A stretch of DNA of 64,000 nucleotides, taken from positions 2,877,067 through 2,941,066 of the forward strand of contig CP060294.1 in assembly GCA_014302835.1 (NCBI GenBank), written 5' to 3'. Of this stretch, positions 55,139-64,000 are shown in pieces (position 1 is the first letter of the stretch; the number at the start of each line of letters is the position of its first letter). The stretch is from Pedobacter sp. PAMC26386. Its GTDB lineage: Bacteria; Bacteroidota; Bacteroidia; Sphingobacteriales; Sphingobacteriaceae. The notes under the pieces are model-generated. The model saw only the letters and a program-made list of their open reading frames with translations, did not search any database and was not told the DNA's origin. A program made the position numbers and the translations under genes.

Positions 55139-56173
55139 ATGGAATTAGGTATTAGTATGTTTGGAGATTTACGTGTTGATCCAACAACAAATAAATTTCA
55201 ATCCGGCCAGCAAAGACTGGGAGAGATTATTGAAGAAATCAAATTAATGGATGAACTGGGACTCGATTATTTCGGTATCGGGGAACACCACCGTCCGGAT
55301 TTCGTAGTTTCAAGTCCTGAAATATTACTTGCTGCTGCTGCAGTAGTCACTAAGAATATTAAACTAGGTAGTGCGGTCAGTGTATTGAGTTCTTCTGATC
55401 CGGTAAAATTATATCAAAACTTTGCAATGGTCGATTTGCTATCTAACGGCCGTGCAGAATTAATGGCTGGTCGTGGTAGCTTTATTGAGTCTTTCCCACT
55501 ATTCGGCTATAATCTGGATGATTATAATGACTTGTTTACTGAGAAATTGGAGTTACTATTAAAAATCAATCAGGAAGAAACGATTACCTGGAAAGGCAAA
55601 TTCAGAGCCCCCTTGACCAATCAACAGGTATTACCAAGAGCTGTAGATAATAATTTGCCCATTTGGATAGCGGTGGGTGGTACGCCCGAATCTGTGATCA
55701 GAGCGGGTATATTAGGCCTGCCTTTAATGATCGCTATTATCGGCGGAAGCCCTAACCAGTTTAAGCCATTATTTGATTTATATCGTGCTGAATATAAAAA
55801 GGCAGGACATGATCTTGCTAAACTTCAGGTTGGCATCCATGCGCATGCTTTTTTTGGTGAAAACAGTAACGAGGTAGCTAACGAATATTATCCGTTGTAT
55901 GCAGCACAGATGAATAGAGTAGGAAAATCGCGTGGCTGGTCTCCTTATACTAAATATCAGTTTGACTACGGAAGACAAAGAGAGGGTGCGTTATTTGTAG
56001 GAGAGGCAGAAGAGGCAATTGACAAAATTTTGCATGTACAGGAAATATTTGGTTTAACCCGTTTTGCAGCACATATGGATATTGGTGCTCCTTCGCATAA
56101 AGATATGATGAAGTCTATCGAAATCTACGGAACCAAAATAGCCCCAAAAGTAAGAGAGGCATTGAAGAAATAA
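55139..56173 (+). CDS. Luciferase-like (LLM class) flavin-dependent oxidoreductase
   Basis: The 344-residue TIM-barrel protein opens MELGISMFGDLRVDP and has YFGIGEHHRPDFVVSSP, VSVLSSSDPVKLYQNFAM and AELMAGRGSF, typical of the bacterial luciferase superfamily (F420- or FMN-dependent monooxygenases). The substrate is unknown. It has its own promoter and terminator. Confidence 0.85.
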   Translation: MELGISMFGDLRVDPTTNKFQSGQQRLGEIIEEIKLMDELGLDYFGIGEHHRPDFVVSSPEILLAAAAVVTKNIKLGSAVSVLSSSDPVKLYQNFAMVDLLSNGRAELMAGRGSFIESFPLFGYNLDDYNDLFTEKLELLLKINQEETITWKGKFRAPLTNQQVLPRAVDNNLPIWIAVGGTPESVIRAGILGLPLMIAIIGGSPNQFKPLFDLYRAEYKKAGHDLAKLQVGIHAHAFFGENSNEVANEYYPLYAAQMNRVGKSRGWSPYTKYQFDYGRQREGALFVGEAEEAIDKILHVQEIFGLTRFAAHMDIGAPSHKDMMKSIEIYGTKIAPKVREALKK

Positions 56174-56187
56174 GTATTTGAACTCAA

Positions 56188-56223
56188 AAAAAGGCAAATC
56201 AGTTTAAATTGATTTGCCTTTTT
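56188..56223 (+). terminator. Intrinsic terminator of the luciferase-like gene
   Basis: AAAAAGGCAAATC pairs perfectly with GATTTGCCTTTTT over 13 bp with a 10-nt loop. Confidence 0.88.
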
Positions 56224-56261
56224 ATTTTCAGTTCATCGTCAATGAGATGAAACGTTTTTTA

Positions 56262-57575
56262 TTATACAGTTTTCACATCAGTCTCACTATATTCCTTGAT
56301 ATCAGTAATATAACCATTTAAAATCAAGAAGTCGAACAATGGTTTTGCTTCTGGTGTAACCGGCATATTCACGGTTGTAATTACTTTATTTGATTTTTTA
56401 TCCAAAAATGGATAAGCAAATAATTTTACATTTTTAGTGAACATATCACTCACATAACTCAACAGCATACTCGAATAGTTTTCTCCGAAATTGTATGAAT
56501 TGAACACGAATTTCAAGTTATTGATATTCGTTGATATCCCGACACTTTTCGGTTTGCATCTGTCCAGATATTTTGCCAGTTTATTATGTCTTGCAAAGTT
56601 GGAAACAATAACCAGATTACCTGTTTTACAGAGCTCTTCGGCACGTAATGCAACTGCTTCCAGATCTATATTTTCAGGGATCTCTTCATCAGCAGTCAAA
56701 ACGTTCGAAAGTAAGACCTCAATTAAAACACTAAGATTATCTTTTTTCACATCTTCTGTTCTTGTAAACTGATCTACAGCTTTGTTGAACATGCTAAAAT
56801 TTGGTAATGACTTTTGCGCGTATTTTGTCCGCAAAATCATAATATCTTTTTTGTACAAAAGATCTTTAGGAAGACATGGGTTTCCAAGTGAATCAAAAAT
56901 AGCCGCATCCGAGAAGTCTTTTACAATCAGATACAGATTCAACAGGATATTATTGATGTTTTTAAAGGCAGGACCACTTACTGAAATCAAATCAATCTCT
57001 ACAGAACCTACAGTCAGGTTATCTGCAAGCGATTCAACCATTCTTTTGGGATCGGTATGGTAATAAAATGCAGCGTAAACCAAATTAACACCAATTATAC
57101 CCAGAACATTCTGCTGAAGCGCGGCATCAGTATCCAGTAGACGCACATGGAAAAATATCTCATTAGGTTCTCCCCCCGGTTCTGTCTGAAATTTAATACC
57201 AATCCAACCATGAGGGTCATTGGATTTGTTATAGTTCAGCGTAGTTACTGTGTCCGCAAAGGCAAAAAAACTTCTGGTCTCATATTTTTCACCATGTAAT
57301 CTTTCTGTCAGCAGATCAAATTCATGATTCAGCATTTTAGTTAACCTTGACTGACTCACATATCTTCCTGTTTCCTCTACCCCATAGATCGCATCGCTGA
57401 AGGTCATATCATAGGCAGACATAGTTTTAGCTACTGTTCCTGAAGCCGCACCTGCTGTAAAAAAATTACGTGCAACTTCCTGTCCTGCTCCGATCTCAGC
57501 AAAAGTCCCATAAATATCAGAGTTTAAATTAATATTCAGGGCCTTGCGCTTGGTATCAAGAATTTCTCTTTCCAT
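56262..57575 (-). CDS. Conserved cytoplasmic protein of unknown function
   Basis: About 437 residues from the ATG at 57575 (MEREILDTKRKALNIN). An ATG at 57593 adds six residues with two cysteines and looks spurious. There is no signal peptide or membrane segment. Distinct stretches are IYGTFAEIGAGQEVARNFF and SAYDMTFSDAIYG near the start and a Rossmann-like VIVSNFARH. I have seen similar proteins across several phyla but know no function, so none is assigned. It is divergent from the peptide ABC gene, 61 bp away. Confidence 0.6.
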   Translation of the reverse strand: MEREILDTKRKALNINLNSDIYGTFAEIGAGQEVARNFFTAGAASGTVAKTMSAYDMTFSDAIYGVEETGRYVSQSRLTKMLNHEFDLLTERLHGEKYETRSFFAFADTVTTLNYNKSNDPHGWIGIKFQTEPGGEPNEIFFHVRLLDTDAALQQNVLGIIGVNLVYAAFYYHTDPKRMVESLADNLTVGSVEIDLISVSGPAFKNINNILLNLYLIVKDFSDAAIFDSLGNPCLPKDLLYKKDIMILRTKYAQKSLPNFSMFNKAVDQFTRTEDVKKDNLSVLIEVLLSNVLTADEEIPENIDLEAVALRAEELCKTGNLVIVSNFARHNKLAKYLDRCKPKSVGISTNINNLKFVFNSYNFGENYSSMLLSYVSDMFTKNVKLFAYPFLDKKSNKVITTVNMPVTPEAKPLFDFLILNGYITDIKEYSETDVKTV

Positions 57576-57636
57576 TCTGCAAAAATAGCACAAAAAGCGA
57601 AATCTGAGGGATAATTTTATCTATATTGTACCTCTG

Positions 57637-59355
57637 ATGCTAAACGTAATTGATCTAAATATCCAATTTTTTAATCAGGAAGACCGCTCCTGGCATACCG
57701 CGGTTAATCAGATCAGCTTCAAAGCCGAAAAAGGGCGTGTTTTAGGGATCGTTGGAGAATCCGGATCGGGCAAATCAGTCACTTCATTTTCTATTATGCG
57801 TTTGCATAACCCTGAATATACCAGGATCACCGGTGACATTCTTTTTAACGGAACCAGTTTAATACATTTATCCGACCTGGAAATGAATACTTACCGGGGC
57901 AATAAAATTGCCATGATTTTTCAGGAGCCCATGACTTCTCTGAATCCTGTATTTACTTGCGGCTACCAGGTGCAGGAGGCAATTATTCTGCATCAGAAAT
58001 TAAGTAAACAAGCAGCAAAAGAAAAAACTATTGAGCTTTTCCAGGAAGTTCAGCTTCCCAGTCCCGAAACTGTTTTCAATACTTACCCGCATCAGCTTTC
58101 GGGAGGTCAGAAACAAAGGGTAATGATTGCGATGGCATTAAGCTGCAATCCTGAACTTCTGATTGCTGATGAGCCTACTACAGCATTGGACGTAACCGTG
58201 CAACAGACGATTTTACAATTACTGCTCAAAATAAAGGAAGAACGGAATATGGGAATGATTTTCATTTCTCATGACCTGGCAGTGATCAGCGAAATTGCGG
58301 ACGAAGTTGCAGTTATGTATAAAGGAGTAATTGTTGAACAGGGCTCAGTAGAGCAGCTATTCAAACAACCTAAACATCCATATACCAAAGGTTTACTGGC
58401 ATGCCGTCCATCTCCTCTATTTCGTTTAAAAAAACTGCCTGTAGTAACTGACTTTCTTCTTCAGGGTACAGATCAGCCAGTTGCCCATTTACTGGCTGCA
58501 AATAGTTATACACAGCAGGAAATTGATGACAGAAGAGAGATCCTTTATAAAACCACTCCCCTGCTTGAAGTAAAAAACCTCTGTACCTGGTTTCCAGTCA
58601 GACAAGGATTATTTGGCAGCTCTAAAGAGCTGATTAAAGCAGTAGATGATGTCAGTTTCAAATTATATCCGGGAGAAACTTTAGGTCTTGTCGGAGAATC
58701 CGGCTGTGGCAAAACGACACTAGGCAGAACTATCCTCCGCCTCATTGAACCTACCTCCGGAACCATTTTCTTTGAAGATCAGGAGATCACGCATTTAAAG
58801 AATGATAGTTTCAGAAAATTAAGAAGAGATATACAACTTATTTTTCAGGATCCTTATTCTTCCCTGAATTCACAACTCACTGTAGGCAACGCCCTGATGG
58901 AGCCCTTACTGGTACACCGGGTATTTTCGACAGAAACACAGCGCAAAGCTCATGTAATGAATTTACTGGAACTGGTAGACTTAAAACCAGCGCATTTTGA
59001 CCGTTATCCTCATGAATTTTCAGGAGGTCAGCGGCAGCGGATCGTTATTGCCCGTGCACTTGCTTTACAGCCCAAACTAATTATCTGTGATGAATCCGTA
59101 TCTGCACTGGATGTTTCTGTACAGGCTCAGGTTTTAAATTTACTAAGAAGATTGCAACAGGAACTCGGCTTGACCTATATCTTCATTTCTCATGATCTTG
59201 CAGTGGTCAAACATCTGTCTGACAGAATGATTGTGATGAACAAAGGAAAAATAGAAGAGGAAGATTTTCCGGAAACCATTTACGCACACCCAAAGACAGC
59301 ATACACGCAAAAACTAATTGCCGCAATTCCTGGTAAATTCAGCCTGTTCAGCTAG
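57637..59355 (+). CDS. Fused oligopeptide/dipeptide ABC ATPase (two ATPase domains)
   Basis: The 572-residue protein contains two ATP-binding cassettes in tandem. First: Walker A GESGSGKS near 41, signature LSGGQKQRV and ADEPTTALD. Second: GESGCGKTT near 350, FSGGQRQRI and CDESVSALD. This is the OppD-OppF or YejF/GsiA-type fusion for peptide import. No permease gene is present in the window, so its partners lie elsewhere. Its 3' end overlaps the MscS gene by 8 bp. Confidence 0.88.
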   Translation: MLNVIDLNIQFFNQEDRSWHTAVNQISFKAEKGRVLGIVGESGSGKSVTSFSIMRLHNPEYTRITGDILFNGTSLIHLSDLEMNTYRGNKIAMIFQEPMTSLNPVFTCGYQVQEAIILHQKLSKQAAKEKTIELFQEVQLPSPETVFNTYPHQLSGGQKQRVMIAMALSCNPELLIADEPTTALDVTVQQTILQLLLKIKEERNMGMIFISHDLAVISEIADEVAVMYKGVIVEQGSVEQLFKQPKHPYTKGLLACRPSPLFRLKKLPVVTDFLLQGTDQPVAHLLAANSYTQQEIDDRREILYKTTPLLEVKNLCTWFPVRQGLFGSSKELIKAVDDVSFKLYPGETLGLVGESGCGKTTLGRTILRLIEPTSGTIFFEDQEITHLKNDSFRKLRRDIQLIFQDPYSSLNSQLTVGNALMEPLLVHRVFSTETQRKAHVMNLLELVDLKPAHFDRYPHEFSGGQRQRIVIARALALQPKLIICDESVSALDVSVQAQVLNLLRRLQQELGLTYIFISHDLAVVKHLSDRMIVMNKGKIEEEDFPETIYAHPKTAYTQKLIAAIPGKFSLFS

Positions 59356-60232
59356 GATTTTGCTGTTCGGGCACGGCTAATTTAATTATTGCAGTATTCA
59401 ACACTCTTCTGATTTCTCTTTCTTTCAGCTTATCATAATTATTTAATAAGACCTGGGCCTTGAATCTGGCAATATCCTTATTGATTGCCAGTGTTTTAAT
59501 GGTTAGCCCACTGGCCACAATATTAGCTTTAAAAGCATCCAGATCCTGGTATAAATGCTTTTCCAGAAAACCTGGTGTATAACCGAAATGAAGAGCCATT
59601 TCAAATTCTACACTCAATTTTTTGATATTCTGCTTTGACTGATTGATAATCACTGAACTGAAAACTACTGAGTTCGGGATAATCACCATATCATTATCCT
59701 CATTCTGAAGAATCATATTAATCAGCGTGATATCCAGAATCTTCCCTTCATTATCATTTACACGAATATGATCACCTAAAGATAAACGGTCGGAAAACAT
59801 AATGATCAGCCCGTTAATCATATTGGTAATATAATCCTTAAAGGTAACCGCGATGGCTGCTGCCACAATAGTAATACTGGTTAAAAACTCAAGAGGTTTA
59901 ATCCCCATCCAGATCATCAGTGCAATTACTGCAAATACAGTATTGAGAATAGAAACAATCCTGTTGATTCCTAAAATGAAGTTATCTTTGATATTAGGTT
60001 TAAAATGATGCTTTTTAATATACCAGTAGATAATAATCAAACGAAAAAAAGAGACGATGATACTTGGCCCCATAAATACGGTCAAAGCATGGGCTGAGAG
60101 TGCTATAAATGGATAATCGGTAAATAGCACGGGCTGATAGGTTTCAAAATAAGCCAGCACGAAAATGATGATGGTCTTCAGCATAATCATCAAAAATTCT
60201 CTTCGGGTACTCCGTTGTTTTTCTTCTATCAT
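59348..60232 (-). CDS. Mechanosensitive channel, MscS family
   Basis: The 294-residue protein has four N-terminal membrane helices and the MscS pore and beta domain: LTSITIVAAAIAVTFKDYITNMINGL, then LSLGDHIRVNDNEGKILDI and IPNSVVFSS. It would release solutes on hypo-osmotic shock. It converges on the ABC ATPase gene. Confidence 0.85.
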   Translation of the reverse strand: MIEEKQRSTRREFLMIMLKTIIIFVLAYFETYQPVLFTDYPFIALSAHALTVFMGPSIIVSFFRLIIIYWYIKKHHFKPNIKDNFILGINRIVSILNTVFAVIALMIWMGIKPLEFLTSITIVAAAIAVTFKDYITNMINGLIIMFSDRLSLGDHIRVNDNEGKILDITLINMILQNEDNDMVIIPNSVVFSSVIINQSKQNIKKLSVEFEMALHFGYTPGFLEKHLYQDLDAFKANIVASGLTIKTLAINKDIARFKAQVLLNNYDKLKEREIRRVLNTAIIKLAVPEQQNPS

Positions 60233-60403
60233 TTTAAATTACAATATTTGGAGCCTGCTTGCCCACGCGTCTAAATCTCCGATATAAATTACAATTATAC
60301 AAATCACTAAAGCTTCTGAAGGCCCTCAATATTGGATTTTATCCCTGTTAAGGCTTTATAAATCGTTTCAAAGTGTTACCTTCGGAATATTGACAAATAT
60401 ACT

Positions 60404-62536
60404 ATGGCAAAAAAGAAATCTTCTCAAATAAAACTCGTGTTAACTCAGTTAATTAGTGATGTTTTAGAGAATAGCAACAATGAAGCCTTGAATTACAAAC
60501 AGGTTTCAGCCAAACTCAACATAAAAGATGATGAAGCAAGGGAGACCATTTTGGAAATCCTGAAAGAACAAGCACATAAAGGTGTCTTCGCTGAACCTCA
60601 AAAAGGAAAATTCAAGCTTAAAGATTTAAAAACCTTTATCACTGGAAAAGTGGATATGACTGCCGATGGAGCAGCATTTATTATCCCTGATGATGAGTTT
60701 GAAAAAGACGTGTTCGTCTCGGCCCGTAAACTGCATAATGCACTGAACGGTGATAAAGTAAAAGTTTATATCTACGCTAAAAAGAGCGGCAGAAAGAACG
60801 AAGGTGAAGTAGTTGAAATTATACAGCGCTTAAAAACTGATTTTATTGGCGTAATCAAAATATCTGACCGTTTTGCATTCGTTACGATCGATGATAAAAA
60901 AATGCTTCACGATATTTTTGTGCCGCTAAGCGATCTTGACGGGGCCAAAAATGGACAAAAAGTACAGGTAGCCATCACCGACTGGCCGGAAGGGGCAAAA
61001 AACCCCATCGGAAAAATCATCAACATCCTGGGTACTCAGGGCGAAAATGATACAGAGATGAATGCAATCCTTGCACAATATGGTTTTCCATTGGCTTTCC
61101 CTCCTGAAGTGGAGAAAGAAGCAAATGATATTCCTGAGCAGATTACGGAAGAAGAATTGAAAAACCGCCGGGATTTCCGGGAGACGGCAACCTTTACTAT
61201 TGACCCTGCGGATGCAAAGGATTTTGATGATGCAATCTCCTTCAAAAAACTACCAAACGGCAACTATGAAATCGGTGTGCACATTGCGGATGTTTCCCAT
61301 TATGTACAACCTAAAACGTATTTAGACAAAGAAGCTTATTCAAGAGCTACTTCTGTTTACCTGGTAGACAGGGTTATCCCTATGCTTCCGGAAAGATTGA
61401 GTAACGGGGTTTGTTCGCTTCGCCCGAATGAGGATAAACTTTGCTTTGCGGCAGTTTTTGAACTGGATGAAGCGGCTAACATCATTGATGAATGGTTTGG
61501 AAGAACGGTAATCCATTCTGACAGACGTTTCAGTTATGAGGAAGCCCAGGAAGTGATCGAAAACAAGGAAGGTGATTACGTAGAAGAGATCCTTAAATTA
61601 AATGAGCTTGCTTATATCTTAAGAGATAGAAAGTTTAAAAATGGGGCGATCAGTTTTGAAAGTACTGAAGTGAAATTCAGACTGGATGAAAAAGGAAAAC
61701 CGGTTGGTGTTTACGTGAAAGAACGCAAGGATGCGCATAAGCTGATTGAAGACTTTATGCTGCTTGCCAATAAAAAAGTGGCTGAATTCATTGCTAAAAA
61801 AGGTAAAGGAAAGTCAAAATATACTTTCATTTACCGTTCACATGATTCTCCAAACCTGGAAAACCTGGGAAACTTTGCGTTATTTGCTGCACGTTTTGGT
61901 TATAAAATCAACATGAAATCAGATAAGGATATTGCAAAATCCCTGAATTTCCTGATGGAAGATGTAGAAGGTAAAAAAGAACAGAATGTGCTGACGCAGT
62001 TAGCTATTCGTTCTATGGCTAAAGCGGTCTATACGACTAAAAAAACAAGCCATTACGGACTGGCTTTTGATCATTATACGCACTTTACCTCTCCTATCCG
62101 ACGTTATCCGGATGTGATGGTACATCGCCTGCTAGCTGGCTATCTTAACGGAGAACGCTCTGCCAATGAGGATGAGTATGAAACTGCTGCTGCTCACTCT
62201 TCTGCGATGGAAAAACGTGCTGCCGATGCAGAACGTGCTTCTATTAAGTACAAACAGGTAGAATACCTGGAAGAAAACGTTGGGAAACTCTTTATGGGTA
62301 TTATCTCTGGCGTTACCGAATGGGGAATGTATGTAGAGCTTATTGAAAATAAATGTGAAGGAATGATCAGGTTGAAAGATATAGCCGATGATTTTTATGT
62401 ACTTGACGAAAAGAACTACTGTATTGTTGGTCAGCGCAAGAAAAAGAAATATCAATTGGGTGATGAGGTTAAAGTGAAGGTCAAAAGAGTTGACCTGTCT
62501 AAACGTCAAATTGACTTTTCATTAGTACAAGATTAA
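60404..62536 (+). CDS. rnr: Ribonuclease R
   Basis: The 710-residue enzyme has an N-terminal helix-turn-helix/cold-shock part, the RNB catalytic domain with DPADAKDFDDAISF and its aspartate cluster, and a C-terminal S1 domain (FMGIISGVTEWGMYVEL). It degrades structured RNA 3' to 5'. It lies 6 bp before the next gene and probably leads the following operon. The 171-bp region before it holds only a weak -7 match, TACCTTCG. Confidence 0.92.
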   Translation: MAKKKSSQIKLVLTQLISDVLENSNNEALNYKQVSAKLNIKDDEARETILEILKEQAHKGVFAEPQKGKFKLKDLKTFITGKVDMTADGAAFIIPDDEFEKDVFVSARKLHNALNGDKVKVYIYAKKSGRKNEGEVVEIIQRLKTDFIGVIKISDRFAFVTIDDKKMLHDIFVPLSDLDGAKNGQKVQVAITDWPEGAKNPIGKIINILGTQGENDTEMNAILAQYGFPLAFPPEVEKEANDIPEQITEEELKNRRDFRETATFTIDPADAKDFDDAISFKKLPNGNYEIGVHIADVSHYVQPKTYLDKEAYSRATSVYLVDRVIPMLPERLSNGVCSLRPNEDKLCFAAVFELDEAANIIDEWFGRTVIHSDRRFSYEEAQEVIENKEGDYVEEILKLNELAYILRDRKFKNGAISFESTEVKFRLDEKGKPVGVYVKERKDAHKLIEDFMLLANKKVAEFIAKKGKGKSKYTFIYRSHDSPNLENLGNFALFAARFGYKINMKSDKDIAKSLNFLMEDVEGKKEQNVLTQLAIRSMAKAVYTTKKTSHYGLAFDHYTHFTSPIRRYPDVMVHRLLAGYLNGERSANEDEYETAAAHSSAMEKRAADAERASIKYKQVEYLEENVGKLFMGIISGVTEWGMYVELIENKCEGMIRLKDIADDFYVLDEKNYCIVGQRKKKKYQLGDEVKVKVKRVDLSKRQIDFSLVQD

Positions 62537-62542
62537 GATCAT

Positions 62543-63709
62543 ATGTATAAATCTGGCGCTATTCTCATTTTCCTGCTGTTATTTTCTTCTGTATGCGTTT
62601 TAGCGCAATTGAAAATTTCCGGTATTGTGGTAGAAAAAAACACAGGCAATCCAGTTGTTTTTGCTACTGTACAGGTTAAGAATCAGAAGAGTACATTAAC
62701 CAATGGAAATGGTGAGTTTGAACTCACAGTTACTGCATTACCGGTTAATCTCCTGATTACACATTTGAACTATGCAGGAGGCAGTTTTGAGGTTAAAACT
62801 GCGGAAGAGAAATTGAAAATAGTGCTGGATCCACAGGTCATGACTTTAAAAGAAGTGACCGTTGGTGATCCAGCGACTGCAATTATGCAGGATGCCAGTG
62901 ATAAAGCCTTAAAGACCTACAACAAATCGAATTTTGGTAAAGCCTTTTTAAGACAGATTGCTTATGAATCAGATGAACCGGTTTATTTAAATGAAATCTG
63001 GCTTAATGCCGAATGGAAGCCGTATGGTCTGATTGGCTGGCACCCTACCGAGGCACGTCACCTACAAGATAAAAAAGGGATATCTTATACCAATACAAGC
63101 TTTGTTTCTTTCATTTTATCAGGTTACCTTGCCAATTCTTTTCATAAAAAGCCGTTGTTAAAGAAAGTAGATTCTCTGTATACTTTTAAACTGGTCGGTA
63201 CTTATCTACAGAATGGAGAAGAAATTGCCAAAATTAGCTGCACACCCAAACGAGCATTGAAAGAAAAAAGATTTGAAGGCGCTTATTATGTAAATACAGT
63301 CACTAATAATGTTGTGAAGATTGAAGGCACAATTAAAGGCCTGTTTTTTAAAAGCCAGGGAGCTATCAGTATAAAAAACAAAGAAGCCGTATTTATTGCA
63401 CAGTACAGACTGAATAAACAGGGAGATAATGTTTTGGATTACGCTGTTTTTAATACGATAAACAGGTTAAAAATGTTAGGCTTCGGTGTTCAGGATACAG
63501 ACCTTTATTCTACTTTGTACATGGTAGATGACGAAAATATCAAAGGAAGTGATCTGCAAGAAGTAACACCTGCCATCAATGACAGCAACCTGGTTAAAGC
63601 AATGACTTATAATGAAGAATTCTGGAAGAAAAACCCAGGGATCAAAAGGACTGAAAAGGAACAGGCAGCAATAGAAATTTTAGAAAAAAACACCACATTA
63701 AAAAAATAA
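62543..63709 (+). CDS. Exported carboxypeptidase-regulatory-like domain protein
   Basis: The 388-residue protein has a signal peptide (about 1-22, ending CVLAQ), a CarboxypepD_reg-like beta-sandwich (ISGIVVEKNTGNPVVFATVQ through about residue 95), and then a long domain of unknown family. This is a usual design for Bacteroidota envelope proteins. Its stop overlaps the polyprenyl synthase start by one base. Confidence 0.75.
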   Translation: MYKSGAILIFLLLFSSVCVLAQLKISGIVVEKNTGNPVVFATVQVKNQKSTLTNGNGEFELTVTALPVNLLITHLNYAGGSFEVKTAEEKLKIVLDPQVMTLKEVTVGDPATAIMQDASDKALKTYNKSNFGKAFLRQIAYESDEPVYLNEIWLNAEWKPYGLIGWHPTEARHLQDKKGISYTNTSFVSFILSGYLANSFHKKPLLKKVDSLYTFKLVGTYLQNGEEIAKISCTPKRALKEKRFEGAYYVNTVTNNVVKIEGTIKGLFFKSQGAISIKNKEAVFIAQYRLNKQGDNVLDYAVFNTINRLKMLGFGVQDTDLYSTLYMVDDENIKGSDLQEVTPAINDSNLVKAMTYNEEFWKKNPGIKRTEKEQAAIEILEKNTTLKK

Positions 63710-64000
63710 TGCATACCATTTTTGAGTTACAACAATTAATTGAAAAGGCGATCAACAAGGTCGAATATCCAACTCATCCATCAAAACTTTACGAACCAAT
63801 CAGTTATATTATGCGTCTTGGTGGTAAAAGGATCAGACCAGTCCTACTTTTGCTTTCCAGTGAATTGTTTAACAATGATGCCACTAAAGCAATAGAAGCT
63901 GCATTAGCCATTGAAACATTTCATAATTTCACCCTGATTCATGACGATATTATGGACAATGCTCCTTTACGCAGAGGACAGGATACTGTGCATATTAAAT
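63709..64000 (+). CDS. Polyprenyl (isoprenyl diphosphate) synthase, N-terminal part (cut by window edge)
   Basis: The ATG at 63709 opens a frame of about 97 residues up to the window end. It has GGKRIRPVLLLLSSE and FTLIHDDIMDNAPLRRG, the first aspartate-rich motif DDxxD and following RR of prenyl chain-lengthening enzymes. It makes long-chain isoprenoid diphosphates for quinones or cell-wall carriers. The chain length cannot be predicted from this part. Confidence 0.9.
   Translation, partial: MHTIFELQQLIEKAINKVEYPTHPSKLYEPISYIMRLGGKRIRPVLLLLSSELFNNDATKAIEAALAIETFHNFTLIHDDIMDNAPLRRGQDTVHIK

Overview
The window looks like chromosome of a Bacteroidota bacterium, most likely Pedobacter or a close relative in the Sphingobacteriaceae. 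The signs are AT-rich DNA, few Shine-Dalgarno sites, several upstream sequences matching the Bacteroidota -7 element TAnnTTTG, and family content typical of that group: a HEPN-tailed siroheme reductase, DUF6702, a GLPGLI-like protein, a TTG start, and a YtrA-type GntR/ABC operon. The genus is inferred from memory of protein families, not from a search.

Layout. 1-2.3 kb: assimilatory sulfite/nitrite reduction (sumT fragment plus siroheme reductase). 2.4-5.2 kb: GntR-controlled ABC transporter operon with a clear 22-bp operator, followed by a possible orphan small RNA. 5.5-14 kb: MutS-like membrane ATPase, AhpD-like protein, AraC and HxlR regulators, NAD-binding protein, DUF1349 protein, MFS exporter and serine hydrolase. 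14-17.5 kb: two ankyrin-repeat proteins (one ending in a SHOCT tail) and a START-like protein. 17.8-24.7 kb: L,D-transpeptidase-like protein, PAP2 phosphatase, SbcCD nuclease. 25 kb: a decayed methyltransferase. 25.3-31.9 kb: complete RND efflux operon with a TetR repressor and three matching operators. 32.1-33.6 kb: an intact-looking IS3-family element whose ends and 3-bp target duplication can be placed to the base, next to unusual 11-bp tandem repeats. 33.8-38.3 kb: secreted or periplasmic proteins (M1 peptidase, DUF6702, GLPGLI-like, YiiX-like). 38.5-42.9 kb: sugar-phosphate operon of a polyphosphate-glucokinase-like ROK kinase, gnd, zwf and pgl. 43.0-43.3 kb: an ORF6N pseudogene. 43.4-48.9 kb: a seven-gene type III polyketide/fatty-acid hybrid operon. 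48.9-51.8 kb: ppx and ppk. 51.9-57.6 kb: histone-H1-like protein, YajQ, GNAT, ferritin, lipoprotein, luciferase-like oxidoreductase and an unrecognised protein. 57.6-64 kb: fused oligopeptide ABC ATPase, MscS channel, RNase R, a carboxypeptidase-regulatory-like protein and the start of a polyprenyl synthase.

The most interesting part is the 43.4-48.9 kb operon. It joins an FAD oxidoreductase, a methyltransferase and a type III PKS (the same three activities as Streptomyces SrsC/B/A phenolic-lipid synthesis) to a private dehydratase, ketosynthase, acyl carrier protein and phosphopantetheinyl transferase. It probably makes a modified phenolic lipid or alkylquinone from a dedicated acyl starter. 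A second theme is polyphosphate: a PPGK-like kinase feeding the oxidative pentose phosphate pathway lies about 10 kb from ppk/ppx. No tRNA, rRNA or CRISPR array was seen.
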